From Opisthocomus hoazin (lineage: Eukaryota; Chordata; Aves; Opisthocomiformes; Opisthocomidae), in assembly GCF_030867145.1 (NCBI RefSeq), contig NC_134420.1, positions 7,429,823-7,493,822 on the forward strand: a stretch of DNA of 64,000 bases. The letters run 5' to 3'. Shown here in pieces: positions 62,649 through 64,000 of the stretch. Each line of letters starts with the position of its first letter. Within the stretch, counting starts at the first letter, position 1. Under the pieces are notes generated by a model, which was given only the letters and a program-made list of their open reading frames with translations, was not told the origin of the DNA and did not search any database. The position numbers were made by a program, and so were the translations under genes.

Positions 62649-64000
62649 GTGTTTGTTGAAGGAAAGAAGATCATGTTTCAACAAGGCACCTTTAAAATCC
62701 TATAAAATATTCCCTCTGAGCAAGCTTAACCTGTTTGCTGATAGATAATAGCATGTAATACTGCAGGCTCCATTCAGTCTTTTCCAAGGTCTGGGCCCTC
62801 TGCCACTGAGTTATTAAATTATAACACTTACAAAATGATTTAGGCAGAGCTATCTCTATTTGAATAAAGCCCTCCTACCTACTTGTACAAAACCATTAGG
62901 TAAAAGGTCTTCATCTTATGTAAAATTCCACAGGCAGTAACCCTGATCCAGCTTCAGTGGTACTAGGAAGAGCTAGAGCTGTTAATATTTTTAGAAACTA
63001 CATTAAACAAGCCAGGTTATTGCAAATGCAAGTCAACACGATGCTGGAGAATACTCAGCAGCAATTGGCCACCCACCACCACTGAGAACATTGCTTTGTG
63101 GATAACGTCCCAATTACGTTACCATCAGTGAAGGTTAACAAGACAAAGCAATAGATATTTTTCTTAGTATACCAGACCAATAATTCTTTGCCAACTATCC
63201 CCTCCCCCCAGAAAAGGCGGGGGAGCGTGGGGGTGTGACAGAAGTATATGTAGGTGCTTCAAACCCGGTCCAGGTCACATCTGCATTAAGCAGCAGTGCC
63301 TGGTGGTGCGGCTGCAGGGAGAGGCAGAGGAGCTGGAGCAGAGGGTGGGTAGCGGGGAGAGGAGAGACCAGGGAAGCTCACAGCTGGGACCCGTCTAAGC
63401 TGTACTCCAGTGCTACGGCCTCGAAGGAACACATTCAGTGCCAAACGCCTTGTAGGAACACGCTTACGTGATGAAAACCAACGTAATTCTCAACCAAATC
63501 ACACACCTCTGCAGCCAGTCCCAGGGGGGACCAGAAGCTGAATGACATCCCTGGTTTAGACCTGCTTTCTCATTTAGATAGTTCCTTCAGGATGAAAATA
63601 AAACCACTGAAGGGACTGAGTAAATGAGTTTGCATTAATACTGTCCCACATCTTAATTGTATTCGGTATGTAACGAAAGTATAGAAAGCCTAGAGGATCA
63701 GCAAGGAAATTCTAATGAAATTCATTCAATTAAAAATGTTTGAGTTTTCTTTTTGTTTTACGGTATCTTCTCGATAACAAGAAGCGAACAATTCCCTTCC
63801 AGAAGCACCACCTCACAGCTACTGCTTGGAATGGTAATTGCTTGCTCTGCATCCAATGAGTGCAGCTAAAATTGAAGGCTGTGTGTTGCATGCAGACATG
63901 CCAACCCCGACAGCCAGAAATCACGAACAGGAGGCAAACAAGTACCAGGCACAGGAAAGATGATGTTTACAGAGGAGCCTACACTCGGAAAGCGTTTGAG

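Larger units (their letters stand above)
55903..64000 (-). other. LGR4 intron 1 (partial)
   Basis: At least 8.1 kb of intron lies upstream of exon 2 and runs off the window. I searched the minus strand for exon 1 (signal peptide, CSC-type N-terminal cap, CpG-island context) and did not find it. The only GC-rich spots (57,250-57,350; 63,200-63,400) lack CpG density and a suitable frame. Simple repeats include A-runs near 56,305-56,319 and 56,371-56,383, an A/C-rich stretch at 60,938-61,010, a T-run at 62,171-62,184 and a (GA)n run at 62,634-62,646. Confidence 0.75.

Noticed and set aside
63181..63420. GC-rich patch tested as LGR4 exon 1 or promoter
   Set aside because: Low CpG density and no minus-strand frame with a signal peptide or N-terminal cysteine cap ending in a phase-2 donor.

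Overview
The window is vertebrate nuclear DNA, almost certainly from a bird. It shows GT-AG introns, CpG islands, an avian-type CR1 LINE with its octamer tail (ATTCTATG type), and low repeat density. I cannot name the species from sequence alone. Nothing looks bacterial or viral: the many short open frames are chance frames in introns, and the real coding signal is a chain of small spliced exons on the minus strand.

The main gene is LGR4 (leucine-rich-repeat G-protein-coupled receptor 4, the R-spondin receptor). It is read from right to left. I could place exons 2 to 18 (55,902 down to 11,333). All are bounded by AG acceptors and GT donors, and all join in frame for 888 residues plus the stop. 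From memory, the human protein has 889 residues after the same point. Exon 1 (signal peptide and N-terminal cap) is not in the window and should lie beyond 64,000. Exons 2 to 15 encode the leucine-rich-repeat ectodomain, exons 16 and 17 the cysteine-rich hinge, and exon 18 the whole seven-helix domain and cytoplasmic tail. The 3' UTR runs down to roughly 9.6 kb.

Downstream of LGR4, after about 7 kb of intergenic DNA carrying one truncated CR1 element (about 4.76 to 5.39 kb), a strong CpG island at about 1.9 to 2.6 kb holds the first coding exon of another minus-strand gene. From the known neighbour order (LIN7C, LGR4, CCDC34) and the Ser/Pro-rich then acidic N-terminus, it is probably CCDC34. 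Its remaining exons lie to the left of the window or are too short for me to recognise.

The least expected structure is a dense CpG island inside LGR4 intron 4 (about 37.5 to 37.74 kb), far from the canonical promoter. On the minus strand it is followed by a GTGAGT donor whose phase matches exon 5. A strong plus-strand donor lies on its other side. It is therefore a candidate internal promoter, either for an N-terminally altered LGR4 or for an antisense RNA. Intron 1 also holds what look like two very old MIR SINE remnants in opposite orientation, and intron 2 holds an LTR-like patch with a 23-bp tandem duplication. The rest is ordinary intron with simple repeats.
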